64,000 bases of DNA from Prosthecobacter sp. (GCF_014879935.1 NZ_JACSRD010000198.1:62001-126000), one strand, 5' to 3'. Counted from the stretch's first letter, positions 15,908 through 24,788 are shown. The notes: generated by a model not told the origin, from the sequence alone. Made by a program: numbers and translations.

Positions 15908-17170
15908 TCACGGAATCGGCTTTGCCTCGGGCGTGAGCATGGCTGCCTTGTTCTCCGGCTTCTTGCGGTTGGCGACCTTTTCACTCGCTGGCACGCCGTC
16001 GATCACCGGATTCACCCGCGCACCGTCCGCAGGGAAGGGGATCGGCGTCAGGCACAGCACGTCGCCTTCCTTTGGGGCCTTGGCGGACTTTGCGGAGACG
16101 ACAATTTGTTTTTCCGTGCCGAAGACAGGCTCCACATTCATGCGCTTGAGCGTGTTTTGCGCGGTGATGAGGATGATCTCGTCACCGGCTCTCACGGCGG
16201 CGCGAGGAATGATGAACACATCATCCAGCGGCTCGCCCTCAATCTCTGCTTCGACGAACTGGCCGATTTTCAGCGGTGGGGCGCCATCGGCCCGCTTGGA
16301 GAAGGGATTGTCGATTTGCGCGACGGCCGTGGTTTGACGCGTCTCGGCATCCAGGGCGCTCTCGACACGCACCAGGCGGCCCTCCCAGACCACTGGCTTT
16401 CCTGCGGCCGTCGTGCGCAGGCGGACCTTGGCGGCGACCGTGGGCTGTTGCGCATCACGGTAGTGCTCTGGCAACTGGAGATGCTGGCTTTCCCGTTCTG
16501 GCAGTGGCAGCCGGATTTCGACGAAGTCCGTCGCGAAAATGCGCCCCAAGGTGCTGCCGGGCGTCACATACTGGCCCACATCGGCCGCCTGCTCCAGCAC
16601 CTGGCCGGCGTAAGGGGCGCGGATGACCGTGCGCTGCACATCGCGCTCGGCTTTGACCACCCGGGCCTCAGCAGCTGCCAGATCCGCCTTCGCACGGGCT
16701 ACCTGAGGGCTGCGGGTGACCAGTTCGCTCGGCGCTCCCTGGCGTCCCAGTGTTTTCCAGTTTTCCAGGGACTGCTCGGCCTTCGCCTCCTCCTCCGCCA
16801 CCGTCACCTTCGCCAGCGCCACCGAGGCTTTCGCCACGGTCACGGCCGTTTCGTAATCCACGGGGTCCAGTTTCACCAAAACCTCCCCCTTCTCGAAGAA
16901 ACCGCCTGGCCTGAACGACGGGCTGACCTCCACGATCATTCCCGCCACCTCGGGAAGCAGTGTGCTGCGCGTGCGCGGCTGCACCGCTCCCTGGGAGGCC
17001 ACCCGCACAGGGTAACTCGTCTTCTTCAGCGTGATGCCCTCCACCGTCACCAGCACGGAGCGCGTCTCCATCGTCGGCATCTCCGGCCTGTGCGTCAGCA
17101 GCCACCAACCATACCAGCCGCAGACAGCCAGGATGATCAGAGGGAGAAGTGCGCGGATGATTTTAACCAT
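15908..17170 (-). CDS. RND efflux periplasmic adaptor (HlyD/MFP family)
   Basis: A 420-residue membrane fusion protein with an N-terminal anchor (IIRALLPLIILAVCGWYGWWLL). Order: beta-barrel strand and lipoyl half (GAVQPRTRSTLLPEVAGMI), a helical hairpin with Ala/Glu-rich heptads (VAKASVALAKVTVAEEEAKA), second lipoyl half (TVIRAPYAGQVLEQAADVGQ) and barrel region to FIIPRAAVRAGDEI. Such adaptors bridge an inner-membrane RND pump and an outer-membrane channel. No pump or TolC gene lies in this window; genes on both sides are unrelated and the gene reads as a single unit. The Lys/Pro-rich C-terminus (KPENKAAMLTPEAKPIP) is an extra tail. Confidence 0.92.
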   Translation of the reverse strand: MVKIIRALLPLIILAVCGWYGWWLLTHRPEMPTMETRSVLVTVEGITLKKTSYPVRVASQGAVQPRTRSTLLPEVAGMIVEVSPSFRPGGFFEKGEVLVKLDPVDYETAVTVAKASVALAKVTVAEEEAKAEQSLENWKTLGRQGAPSELVTRSPQVARAKADLAAAEARVVKAERDVQRTVIRAPYAGQVLEQAADVGQYVTPGSTLGRIFATDFVEIRLPLPERESQHLQLPEHYRDAQQPTVAAKVRLRTTAAGKPVVWEGRLVRVESALDAETRQTTAVAQIDNPFSKRADGAPPLKIGQFVEAEIEGEPLDDVFIIPRAAVRAGDEIILITAQNTLKRMNVEPVFGTEKQIVVSAKSAKAPKEGDVLCLTPIPFPADGARVNPVIDGVPASEKVANRKKPENKAAMLTPEAKPIP

Positions 17171-17242
17171 GCGAAAGGTAGAACGCCTGAAAATGCGCCT
17201 GGATTCAACCCGCGCACGAATTAGTCCGCGAAACCGCGTGAA

Positions 17243-18322
17243 TCACAGCTTCGCGAGGCTGTCGTCCAGCGCGGCGATGACCGTGCTGATGCTCGCCTCG
17301 GTCTCGTCGCCCATGTTCGAGACGCGGAAGGTCTTGCCCTTCAGCTTCCCGTAACCGCCGTCGATGATCATGCTGTGGTTCTTCTTCAGCAGGGCGATGA
17401 AGGCCGCCACGTCGATGCCCTTGTTGTTGGCGACGCAGGTCAGCGACTTGGAGCGATAACCTTCCGGCGCGAAGAACTCGAAGCCGTTGCGGCGCACCCA
17501 TTCGTGAACCATGCCGTTGAGCTTGGCGTGACGCGCGTAGCGGTTGTCCACGCCCTCGGCGAAGATCTTGTTGAGCTGATGACGCAGGCCGTAGATCAGC
17601 GAAATGCACGGCGTGCTCGGCGTCATGCTCTTCTCGCCGTTCGCCTTGAACTCCAGGAAGTCGAAGTAGTAGCCGCGGTCATTGATCGTCGCCGCACGCG
17701 CCATGGCGGCCTCGCTGGCGGTGAAGAGCGCGAGGCCCGGAGGCAGCGCGAAGGCCTTCTGGCTGCCCGTGAGCAGCACGTCCAGGCCGAGTTCGTCGAA
17801 GTTCACCGGCACCGTCGTGAAACCGGACACCGAATCCGTGATGAACATCACCTCGGGATACTTCTTCTTCAGCGCCGCGATCTCCGCGATGGGGCTGAGC
17901 ACGCCGGTGGAGGTTTCGTTGTGGATGAAGGTCACCGCGTCGAACCCGCCCGTGGCGAGACGCTTGTCGATCTCCGCCGCCAGGATCGGCTGGCCCCATT
18001 CGACCTGATAGGCCTCGGCTTCCTTGCCGCAGCGCTTGGAAACGTCCAGCCACTTGTCGGAGAAGGCCCCGTTGCAGCAGTTCAGCACCTTTTTCTTCAC
18101 CAGATTGCGGATCGAGCCCTCCATCACGCCCCAGGCCGAGGACGTGCTCAGAAACACCTGCTGCTTCGTGCCAAACAGCGTCTGCAGCATCGGCTGGATC
18201 TCGGCATACAGGTCCTGGAATCCCTTGCCGCGATGCCCGATCATCGGCTGCGCCATCGCAGCGTAGGTGTCAGGGCTGACTTCAACGGGTCCAGGGATGT
18301 AAAGTTTGACGTGGGTGCTCAT
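17243..18322 (-). CDS. Class V PLP aminotransferase (alanine-glyoxylate/serine type)
   Basis: A 359-residue enzyme starting at 18322 (MSTHVKLYIPGPVEVSP). The opening IPGPVEVSPDTYAAMAQPMI and the substrate loop HRGKGFQDLY are typical of class V aminotransferases. The PLP lysine is K189 in TGSQKAFALPPG and the PLP-ring aspartate is D163 in ITDSVSGF. Likely reactions are alanine:glyoxylate or serine:pyruvate transamination; a SerC-like phosphoserine role is an alternative that sequence alone does not exclude. An upstream in-frame extension exists but is not family-like. Confidence 0.9.
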   Translation of the reverse strand: MSTHVKLYIPGPVEVSPDTYAAMAQPMIGHRGKGFQDLYAEIQPMLQTLFGTKQQVFLSTSSAWGVMEGSIRNLVKKKVLNCCNGAFSDKWLDVSKRCGKEAEAYQVEWGQPILAAEIDKRLATGGFDAVTFIHNETSTGVLSPIAEIAALKKKYPEVMFITDSVSGFTTVPVNFDELGLDVLLTGSQKAFALPPGLALFTASEAAMARAATINDRGYYFDFLEFKANGEKSMTPSTPCISLIYGLRHQLNKIFAEGVDNRYARHAKLNGMVHEWVRRNGFEFFAPEGYRSKSLTCVANNKGIDVAAFIALLKKNHSMIIDGGYGKLKGKTFRVSNMGDETEASISTVIAALDDSLAKL

Positions 18323-18458
18323 GCTTTGGGGGGAAGGGAGCGCCGAGTGTAGGGCGCTCAGGCACCCGCGCAAGAGCGAGAAAACCCTGATTCGGGGCTC
18401 AAAACCGCGTTGAATTGTGTGACTTGACGCGTGTTGGCCCATTTCATAGAACCAGAGG

Positions 18459-19232
18459 ATGAGACTCTTCACAATTTGTCTTGGTGCCGCCTACGTTCTC
18501 GGGTGCGCCTATGGAAGTATTCAGGGCGGGGATTCCAAAATCATCGACTTCACGAAATCCTCCAAAGAGGACCCAAGATTCACCTTTGAGCCAGCAGAGA
18601 AGCTCGATCTTACGACTCAAGGTCTCGGGAGGAGCGGTGCTCCGACCTCATTGGTTGATGGCTCATTTACCACGACGCCGATTGCTGTCGGTCTCGCCTG
18701 GCGACCACTGAGGCAGCTCACTCTCAGAGCCATCATTTCCCCACCACCGCAACCCTATGAGTATGGCGATGGCCAGAAGGGAAAACCATGGCGTGGACAG
18801 CTTTTCGTTCGTTACAGCCCCGACAAGAAACATTGGTCCACCTGGCAGGCACTTGAAATTGTCGCCGCGCCGAAAGAGGGCGACAAAGGAACTCAATTTC
18901 GTGTCAGTTTGTGGATTCCTGAGATCGAGAGGAGAACGTATGACGCCTTCTATGACGAGTATCGAAAACTCGATGTGGCTTGGGCTAGCGATGAAGAGGC
19001 GATGGTGAAATGGATTCTGGAAAAGCAGCCTGATTTTTTCTCAAAGCACCTGCCGTTTATCGGCTACGTCCAGTTTCATTTTGAAGCGCCATTTCACGGC
19101 GGGCAGCGTCTCAAATCCTTCGAGTACAGCAGCACTTGGGGGATGTCTGGCCTGGCGACGATTCCCAAAGACCCAATTGCGAGAAAGCATAGCGAAGGCC
19201 CATGGCGCTTTGATGCCACGAAGGAGAAGTAA
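18459..19232 (+). CDS. Hypothetical exported or lipoprotein
   Basis: A 257-residue protein with signal-like MRLFTICLGAAYVLGC; VLGC can serve as a lipobox. The mature part has beta-rich sequence (LTLRAIISPPPQPYEY, GQLFVRYSPDKKHWSTWQAL) that resembles carbohydrate-binding or jelly-roll sandwiches, but I cannot name a family. Base composition is clearly less G+C-rich than the neighbours, which suggests an accessory gene. A TTGACG at 18424 could be a -35 element with a poor -10. It converges with the isomerase-like gene at 19237 with four bases between stops. Confidence 0.72.
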   Translation: MRLFTICLGAAYVLGCAYGSIQGGDSKIIDFTKSSKEDPRFTFEPAEKLDLTTQGLGRSGAPTSLVDGSFTTTPIAVGLAWRPLRQLTLRAIISPPPQPYEYGDGQKGKPWRGQLFVRYSPDKKHWSTWQALEIVAAPKEGDKGTQFRVSLWIPEIERRTYDAFYDEYRKLDVAWASDEEAMVKWILEKQPDFFSKHLPFIGYVQFHFEAPFHGGQRLKSFEYSSTWGMSGLATIPKDPIARKHSEGPWRFDATKEK

Positions 19233-19236
19233 GGCT

Positions 19237-20136
19237 TCACGCCCACCCAAGCCACTCCTTCAGCGTCTTCATATCCCGCAGATGCGCCTCGCGGAATCCC
19301 TTGAGCACCGCCGCGTCCTTCGGATCGCCTCCGAGATACTCGACATGCAGCGAGATCGGGCCGCTGTAGCCGGTCTTCATGAGCATCTTGCCGTACGCCG
19401 GGTCCACCTGGCCTTCGCCGAGCGGCACGGTGACGAGCTTGCGCCCCTCCCACTTGTAGTCTTTGAAATAAGCCGCGCCGATGTGGTCTTTGACGAGGTT
19501 GAACTCCAGCGGCCAGGACTTCCCGCCCTCGCAGGTGGCGTGCAGGATGTCGAAGGCGAAGCTGAACTCCGCCGCCGGATACTCCCGCATGATGGAGAAG
19601 ATGTCCCACACCGGCGCGCCAAAGTAATCCTGCCCGCTGTGATTCTGAAACATCGGCTGGATGCCGATCTCTTTGCACAGGGCCACGAGGTCTTTGATCT
19701 TCGGCCGTATGGCCTGGAGCTGCTCCCAGATCGGCTGCTTCAGGTCGTATTTGAAGTAGTTCATGCGGAAGCGCTTCACGCCCAGCTTCGCCGCCGTGCT
19801 CAGCACCTCCTCCGTGCGCTGCTCCGCGCTCACCTCGTTGATGCCGGAGGTCATGATCATCATCTCGAGGTTTTGCTTTTTCAGCGCTTCGACAAATTTC
19901 GGCAGCTCATCCACCACTTGCTCCGGCGTGATGTGCCCTGCCTTCGGACGAATCGGCGCCTCGATGCCATTCACGCCCATCTCCGCGCCCAGACTGGCGA
20001 TGTCGTCATAGCTCAGGCCGATGAGATGCTTCGTGAAGAAGCAGATCTTGTTTTTCACTTTCGGCGTTTCCGCCAACAACGGAGCGGTAAAAGCCAAAGC
20101 GGAGAGGTTGCCAAGAAAAGCGCGACGTGTGTTCAT
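19237..20136 (-). CDS. Exported sugar phosphate isomerase/epimerase-like TIM barrel
   Basis: A 299-residue protein starting at 20136 (MNTRRAFLGNLSALAFTAPLLA), a Tat-like or Sec export signal with NTRRAFLG. The mature part is a xylose isomerase-like TIM barrel: MGVNGIEAPIRPKAGHIT, MIMTSGIN, MFQNHSGQDYFG, FAFDILHATCEGG, DHIGAAYFKDYKWEG and LHVEYLGGD. The E/D/H/E metal ligands are placed as in the family. Exported members are common in Verrucomicrobia and Planctomycetes and are thought to act on free sugars in the periplasm. It is divergent from the SDR gene with 46 bases between starts. Confidence 0.9.
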   Translation of the reverse strand: MNTRRAFLGNLSALAFTAPLLAETPKVKNKICFFTKHLIGLSYDDIASLGAEMGVNGIEAPIRPKAGHITPEQVVDELPKFVEALKKQNLEMMIMTSGINEVSAEQRTEEVLSTAAKLGVKRFRMNYFKYDLKQPIWEQLQAIRPKIKDLVALCKEIGIQPMFQNHSGQDYFGAPVWDIFSIMREYPAAEFSFAFDILHATCEGGKSWPLEFNLVKDHIGAAYFKDYKWEGRKLVTVPLGEGQVDPAYGKMLMKTGYSGPISLHVEYLGGDPKDAAVLKGFREAHLRDMKTLKEWLGWA

Positions 20137-20182
20137 GAGAGGCAGCTTGAACGCCACCGTGCGCTCGACTCCTTCACTCATC

Positions 20183-20965
20183 ATGCATTCCATTTCCGGT
20201 CAGAACATCGTCATCATGGGCGGCACGACGGGTCTAGGCCTTTCCGCCGCGAAAAAACTCGTCGCCGCCGGCGCGAACATCGTCGTCACTAGCCGCACGC
20301 AGGCCAAAGTCGATGCCGCGCTGGCCGAACTCGGCCCGCAGGCCCGCGGCTTCGCCGCCGATGCCGCCACGCCGGAGGCTGCCGAGCGTGCCGTGGCGAT
20401 GTTTGACCGGCTCGACGTGCTCTACCACGTCGCGGGCGGCAGCGGACGCTCGAAAGGCGACGGCCCGCTCCACGAACTCACCGATGAAGGCCTCGACTAC
20501 ACCCTCGACCTCAATTTGAAGTCCGTCGTGCTCTCGAATCGCGCCGCGATCCGTCAATTCATCCAGCAAGGCACCGGCGGCGTCATCCTGAACATGGCCA
20601 GCGTGCTCGGTTACTCGCCCTCGCCGAAGTTTTTCGCCTCCCACGCCTACGCGGCGGCAAAAGCGGGCATCATTGGCTTCAGCAAATCCATCGCCGCTTA
20701 CTACGCCCCGCAAAACATCCGCGTGAACGTCATCGCTCCTGCACTCGTCGAGACACCGATGTCTAAACGCGCCGCGACGAATGACGACATCATGACCTTC
20801 ATCAAAACCAAGCAACCCCTCGACGGCGGCCGAATCGGGCATCCCGACGACTGCGATGCCGCCGCACTCATGCTGCTCAGCCCCGATTCCAAATTCATCA
20901 CCGGCCAGGTCCTCGCCGTCGATGGCGGATGGAGCGTCAGCGAAGGTCAGATCCATGCTTCTTAA
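20183..20965 (+). CDS. Short-chain dehydrogenase/reductase (SDR)
   Basis: A 260-residue NAD(P)-dependent oxidoreductase starting at 20183. The Rossmann motif is GGTTGLGLS near residue 13, NNAG is replaced by VAGG (YHVAGGSGRS), the catalytic Ser lies in NMASVLGYS and the Tyr/Lys pair in HAYAAAKAG. It ends with GQVLAVDGGWSVSEG, the usual SDR C-terminus. The arginine in TSRTQAKVD after strand 2 suggests NADP(H). It is the first of three co-directional genes (SDR, ROK, SIS), which suggests sugar or amino-sugar use. Its TAA stop overlaps the first bases of a hairpin repeat. Confidence 0.93.
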   Translation: MHSISGQNIVIMGGTTGLGLSAAKKLVAAGANIVVTSRTQAKVDAALAELGPQARGFAADAATPEAAERAVAMFDRLDVLYHVAGGSGRSKGDGPLHELTDEGLDYTLDLNLKSVVLSNRAAIRQFIQQGTGGVILNMASVLGYSPSPKFFASHAYAAAKAGIIGFSKSIAAYYAPQNIRVNVIAPALVETPMSKRAATNDDIMTFIKTKQPLDGGRIGHPDDCDAAALMLLSPDSKFITGQVLAVDGGWSVSEGQIHAS

Positions 20966-21036
20966 CCGCTGATAAGACGCTCATTTGACGCTGATGGATC
21001 GGATATTAGCGTCATGTCAGCGTCACATTAGCGGTT
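20964..21036 (+). repeat. 73-bp hairpin element made of GACGCT units, copy 1
   Basis: Left arm begins AACCGCTGATAAGACGCT and the right arm ends CACATTAGCGGTT. The reverse complement of the right arm aligns with the left arm over about 33 bases with few mismatches. Each arm holds three copies of a unit like GACGCTRAT. The stop codon of the SDR gene (TAA, 20963-20965) is formed with the element's first two bases. There is no T tract, so it is not a standard terminator. Copy 2 is at 21967. Confidence 0.85.
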
Positions 21037-21063
21037 TCCAATTCTCCACATCCAACCTGAAAC

Positions 21064-21975
21064 TTGAAACCTGAAACGTTGAACTTGGCCATCGGCATCG
21101 ACCTCGGCGGCACGAACATCAAAGCCGCGCTCGTGGGCACGCAGTCCGCGAAAACGCTCGCCACGCTCTCGAAACCCACGCGTGATGGCGAATTCGACGG
21201 CGATACGCCACGTTTCGCCCTCACCGTGCGCGAGATCGTGAGTGAATTCGAAGCGCAGGCAGGCCGAAAGCTCGCCGTCGGCCTCTCCGCACCCGGTTTG
21301 GCGAATCCGAACGGCCAATGCATCGACTGGATGCCTGGACGCATGCACGGACTCGAAAAGTTCAATTGGTCCGCCTTCCTCGAACGCGACTGCCGCGTGC
21401 TCAACGACGCCCACGCCGCCCTCCTCGGCGAAGTCTGGGCCGGAGCCGCGAAGAACTGCCAGGATACCTTCATGCTCACTCTCGGCACCGGCGTCGGTGG
21501 TGCGATTTACAGTGGCGGACGCCTCCTCAGCGGCAAGATCGGTCGCGCCGGTCATCTCGGCCACATCAGCATCGACTCGAACGCCCCGCGCGACGACTTC
21601 AACACGCCCGGCAGCCTTGAAGACGCCATCGGCAATCAAACCATCGCCCAACGCGGCGGAGGTCGCTACGCCACCACGCATGCGCTGCTCGATGCCTATG
21701 CCGCGGGCGATGAACATGCCAAAAAAGTCTGGCTCACCTCCGTCCGCCATCTCGCCGCCGCCATCGCCTCGCTCATCAACGTCCTCGATCCCGAACTCAT
21801 CATCCTCGGCGGCGGCATCGCCACTGGTGCGAAGGAACTTCTTTTCAAGCCGCTCCAACAAGCTCTCGACACCTTCGAATGGCGTCCCGGTGGCAGCCAA
21901 GCCCGCATCGTGCCTGCGGAGCTAGGTGACAGCGCCGGGTGCCTCGGTTCTGTTTTCAATCTACTTAACCGCTAA
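21064..21975 (+). CDS. ROK family sugar kinase, zinc-ligand cysteines absent
   Basis: A ROK-family protein of about 303 residues. Only TTG codons are available as starts (21064, 21079 or 21085); the last two put the start just before AIGIDLGGTNIKAAL, the ATP-binding loop. Other blocks are VGLSAPGLANPNG, NDAHAALLGE, LTLGTGVGGAIYSGG and GHLGHISID. Most ROK kinases then have a CxCGxxGCxE zinc motif; here the region reads NAPRDDFNTPGSLEDAIGN, without cysteines. ROK members phosphorylate glucose, fructose or N-acetylhexosamines. With the SIS gene next to it, an amino-sugar kinase is plausible. The stop codon lies inside hairpin copy 2. Confidence 0.88.
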   Translation: MKPETLNLAIGIDLGGTNIKAALVGTQSAKTLATLSKPTRDGEFDGDTPRFALTVREIVSEFEAQAGRKLAVGLSAPGLANPNGQCIDWMPGRMHGLEKFNWSAFLERDCRVLNDAHAALLGEVWAGAAKNCQDTFMLTLGTGVGGAIYSGGRLLSGKIGRAGHLGHISIDSNAPRDDFNTPGSLEDAIGNQTIAQRGGGRYATTHALLDAYAAGDEHAKKVWLTSVRHLAAAIASLINVLDPELIILGGGIATGAKELLFKPLQQALDTFEWRPGGSQARIVPAELGDSAGCLGSVFNLLNR

Positions 21976-22043
21976 TTGGACGCTGATTTAACGCTAATAT
22001 CAGAATCCCATATCAGCGTCCTGTTAGCGTCTTATCAGCGGTT
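21967..22043 (+). repeat. 77-bp hairpin element made of GACGCT units, copy 2
   Basis: The left arm begins AACCGCTAATTGGACGCT and the right arm ends CTTATCAGCGGTT. It matches copy 1 (20964) in both arms, with the central loop differing. The ROK stop TAA (21973-21975) is within the left arm, in AACCGCTAA. It ends 18 bases before the SIS-domain start. Confidence 0.85.
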
Positions 22044-22061
22044 CAAAAATCTCATTTCTCC

Positions 22062-22841
22062 ATGACTCCAGCACTCCAATACCTCGAAGCCTCTGAACGC
22101 CTCCTAAACCGCGTCCGTGACCAACTCCCCCTCATCCAGCAGACCGCCGACCTCTTCGCGAAGACCATCCTCGCCGGCCAAATGGTCCACGTCTTCGGCT
22201 CCGGGCACAGTCGCATCCTCGTTGAGGAAATGTGGCCGCGATACGGCTCCTTTCCGGGCTTCAATCCCATCGTCGAGCTCTCACTGACCTTCCACAACCT
22301 CGTCGTCGGCGCGAACGGCCAGCGCCAGGCCATGTTCCTCGAAAACGTCAGCGGTCTCGCCAACCGCATCCTGCGCAACTTCGACCTCCAGCCCGGCGAC
22401 AGCGCGCTCGTCATCTCCAGCAGCGGCTGCAACGTTGTCCCCGTCGAGATGGCCGAGGAGTTTCAGAAACGCGGCGTCAAGGTGGCCGCCATCATCAGCA
22501 CCACCCACAGCGTAGCCAGCACCAGCCGCCACCGCGACGGAAAGAAGCTCCAGGACTTCTCCGACATTGTCCTCGACACCGGCGCCCCCGTCGGTGACGC
22601 CATGGTGAAAATCGAAGGCCTCGACACACCCGTGGCCCCCGGAAGCACCGTCGGCGGCTGCCTTCTCGTGAACGCCATCAAAGCCGAGGTGGCAGATCGT
22701 CTCACCAAAGCCGGCCAACCACCGAAGGTGCTGACCGCTGGAGCCGTTGTCGGAGCCGCGAAGGCCACCGAGCTGTTTGAAGCCGCTTATGATGAGCACG
22801 CGCGACGCATTGCGAGGTATTATGCGAAGCTGGGGGTATGA
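22062..22841 (+). CDS. SIS domain sugar isomerase-like protein (UPF0309 type)
   Basis: A 259-residue cytoplasmic protein with one SIS domain. FAKTILAGQMVHVFGSGHSRIL near the N-terminus and LVISSSGCNVVPVEMAEEF are the sugar-phosphate binding strands, with the Ser-rich SSSG loop. The layout resembles the UPF0309 family rather than the two-domain GlmS isomerase. SIS domains bind phosphorylated sugars, usually amino sugars, for isomerisation or as a sensor. It follows the ROK gene across hairpin copy 2 and probably belongs to the same unit. Confidence 0.87.
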   Translation: MTPALQYLEASERLLNRVRDQLPLIQQTADLFAKTILAGQMVHVFGSGHSRILVEEMWPRYGSFPGFNPIVELSLTFHNLVVGANGQRQAMFLENVSGLANRILRNFDLQPGDSALVISSSGCNVVPVEMAEEFQKRGVKVAAIISTTHSVASTSRHRDGKKLQDFSDIVLDTGAPVGDAMVKIEGLDTPVAPGSTVGGCLLVNAIKAEVADRLTKAGQPPKVLTAGAVVGAAKATELFEAAYDEHARRIARYYAKLGV

Positions 22842-22853
22842 ATTAACCATGCC

Positions 22854-23675
22854 ATGCGCCTTCACTACTATTGCATGAGCCATCTCGGATTGCCCCTTGA
22901 GTCGTTCATGGGCGTTCATCCCCTTCTGAAGGGAGATTCTTGGGTGACGGAAGACCTTTCGATTGGCGATGTGGGACTCCGTCCTCCCAAACACACTATG
23001 GAAGACCGCCTCTCATCCTTGGATTGGATGACACCTGATCTCGAAAGCGAATGGGGTATTGATAACCTTCGACAATACGAAGATCTCGCCAGCCTGTTCG
23101 AGGTTGCGGGTGATGGCGATGGGCATCGTTATTACCTTTCGACGGTTTCGCGGCAATTCTACGTCTGGTGGCGCTTCGGGCCTCAGCGCGTCACCCCCTG
23201 CAATCTTGGGAGCGATAATTTTATCGATTGGCTGGTTGAGCAGTATCCAGAACAGCCAAAGGGGCGTTCCTGGACAACATTTGCCGCCTTAGGGGAGCCT
23301 GAATCTGTGAAGTTGCCGAATGGAGAAGAGACGAGGATTCGACTGGGGAATACTTCGGGATTCAGTTGCGCGCATAACACCTGCTTTCCGCTTGCTGAGA
23401 TAGAGGCGCTCGCCTCCGAGGTCTTGTCCGATCCAGTTGTTTATCGCAACGAAGAATCGTATTCGGCCCTTGATCCCGCCAGACCGTTGCTGATTGAGGC
23501 GTTCCACAATCACAGAGGTTTTTACACCCATATGCATCTCTCAGCGAACAACCGAGCCATAGCGGACAAAGATTTTGTAGCCCGAGTTGTATCGTTTCAA
23601 AAGTCGTTGTTGGCTGCTGGTTTTTGCCACCCAGACAGTCGTGAACTGTCGCGAATACCCAGCGACTTTCTGTAA
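22854..23675 (+). CDS. Hypothetical protein of lower G+C
   Basis: A 273-residue protein; an in-frame ATG at 22875 (MSHLGLPLESF) is an alternative start. No signal peptide, membrane segment or known motif is seen. It is rich in Trp, Phe and His (DWMTPDLESEWGIDNLRQYE, YYLSTVSRQFYVWWRFGP). The base composition is visibly lower in G+C than in the flanking SIS and MetE-like genes, so it may be acquired. It starts 12 bases after the SIS stop, which suggests read-through expression from that cluster. Confidence 0.7.
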   Translation: MRLHYYCMSHLGLPLESFMGVHPLLKGDSWVTEDLSIGDVGLRPPKHTMEDRLSSLDWMTPDLESEWGIDNLRQYEDLASLFEVAGDGDGHRYYLSTVSRQFYVWWRFGPQRVTPCNLGSDNFIDWLVEQYPEQPKGRSWTTFAALGEPESVKLPNGEETRIRLGNTSGFSCAHNTCFPLAEIEALASEVLSDPVVYRNEESYSALDPARPLLIEAFHNHRGFYTHMHLSANNRAIADKDFVARVVSFQKSLLAAGFCHPDSRELSRIPSDFL

Positions 23676-23750
23676 CTTACCGCCCGAGCGGTTGTTCTTT
23701 GCGGCTCGCTTCTCGCAAAGCCTCAATGCATGGCGTTTCATGCGCACACC

Positions 23751-24788
23751 ATGAAATCCCAACCGCTTCGCACCTCTGTCATCGGCAGTTATCCTTTTCC
23801 GGGCTGGCTTGAATTTTCCGCGCAGCACCTCGGTAGCTTCGGGACGGCTGACATCGCTGAAATGCAGGACGATGCGGCGCAGGTGGCGATTCAGGATCAA
23901 ATCGCCTCCGGGCTGGATGTCGTCACGGATGGCGAACAGACGCGTTTTGATTTCAACTTGTCGTTCTACGGCTTCATCGAAGGCATCGCGCTTGAACCGG
24001 TCAGTCCGCGACGCTTTGGGCCGCCCGCACACGATCAGCGTGGCAAACACGAGATCGTCGGCGAACTGCGTGCGCCGCGTGGACTCGGCGCGGTGGAGGA
24101 ATTTCAGCGTTTGAAGCGTCTCGCGGCCCACACGGGCAAACGTCTCAAAGTCTCCGTCCCCGGCCCCTACACACTCAGCGGTCGTCTTTCGCCAAATGCG
24201 CAATACAAAGACCGCTACGCGATCACCGAGGCGCTTCTGCCCATCGTGAACAAGGAGATCGCCGACCTCGTTGCCGCAGGTGCGGAGGAAATCTGCGTCG
24301 ATGAACCCAGCATGAGCTGCTACGGCTACCGCGAGGACACGAAACGCTTCGTGGACATCTTCAACCGCACCGTCGCCAGCGGTTACGGCAAGGCCCGCAT
24401 CTGCACGCACCTGTGCTTTGGCAATTTCAAAGGCCATCCTGTCGGCTGGCGCAAATACGCGCCGCTTTTCCCCGCCTTCCTCGATCTGCACTGCGACGAA
24501 GTCCACGTCGAGATGGCGAACCGCGAATACGCCGAGCTGGATGTCATCAGGCCGATGTCCGAACGCTACGACGTCGCCGTCGGCATCATTGATGTGAAGA
24601 GCTACCACATCGAGACGCCGGAGCAGATCGCCGATGCCGTGCGTGCGTGTTTGAAACATGCGCCAGCCGACAAACTCGTCTTTGCACCGGATTGCGGACT
24701 CAGTCAGACCGCACGCTGGGCGGCGAAGAAGAAACTGGCCAGCATGTGTGCAGGTGTGGAGATAGTGAAGAAGGAACTCGGTCTGTAG
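23751..24788 (+). CDS. Cobalamin-independent methionine synthase C-terminal domain-like protein
   Basis: A 345-residue protein from ATG 23751 (MKSQPLRTSVIGSYPFPGW). The family is the MetE C-terminal catalytic barrel: TSVIGSYPFP at the start, SVPGPYTLSGRL, AGAEEICVDEPSM and LVFAPDCGLSQTARW near the end. The zinc ligands appear as H220-x-C222 (THLC) and C315 (DCGL). Full MetE has about 750 residues with an extra N-terminal barrel, which is absent here. Such short forms in bacteria and archaea may use other methyl donors. No methionine genes adjoin it. Confidence 0.87.
   Translation: MKSQPLRTSVIGSYPFPGWLEFSAQHLGSFGTADIAEMQDDAAQVAIQDQIASGLDVVTDGEQTRFDFNLSFYGFIEGIALEPVSPRRFGPPAHDQRGKHEIVGELRAPRGLGAVEEFQRLKRLAAHTGKRLKVSVPGPYTLSGRLSPNAQYKDRYAITEALLPIVNKEIADLVAAGAEEICVDEPSMSCYGYREDTKRFVDIFNRTVASGYGKARICTHLCFGNFKGHPVGWRKYAPLFPAFLDLHCDEVHVEMANREYAELDVIRPMSERYDVAVGIIDVKSYHIETPEQIADAVRACLKHAPADKLVFAPDCGLSQTARWAAKKKLASMCAGVEIVKKELGL

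Noticed and set aside
20964-21036. Hairpin as Rho-independent terminator
   Set aside because: No T tract follows, and the arms contain internal unit repeats not typical of terminators.
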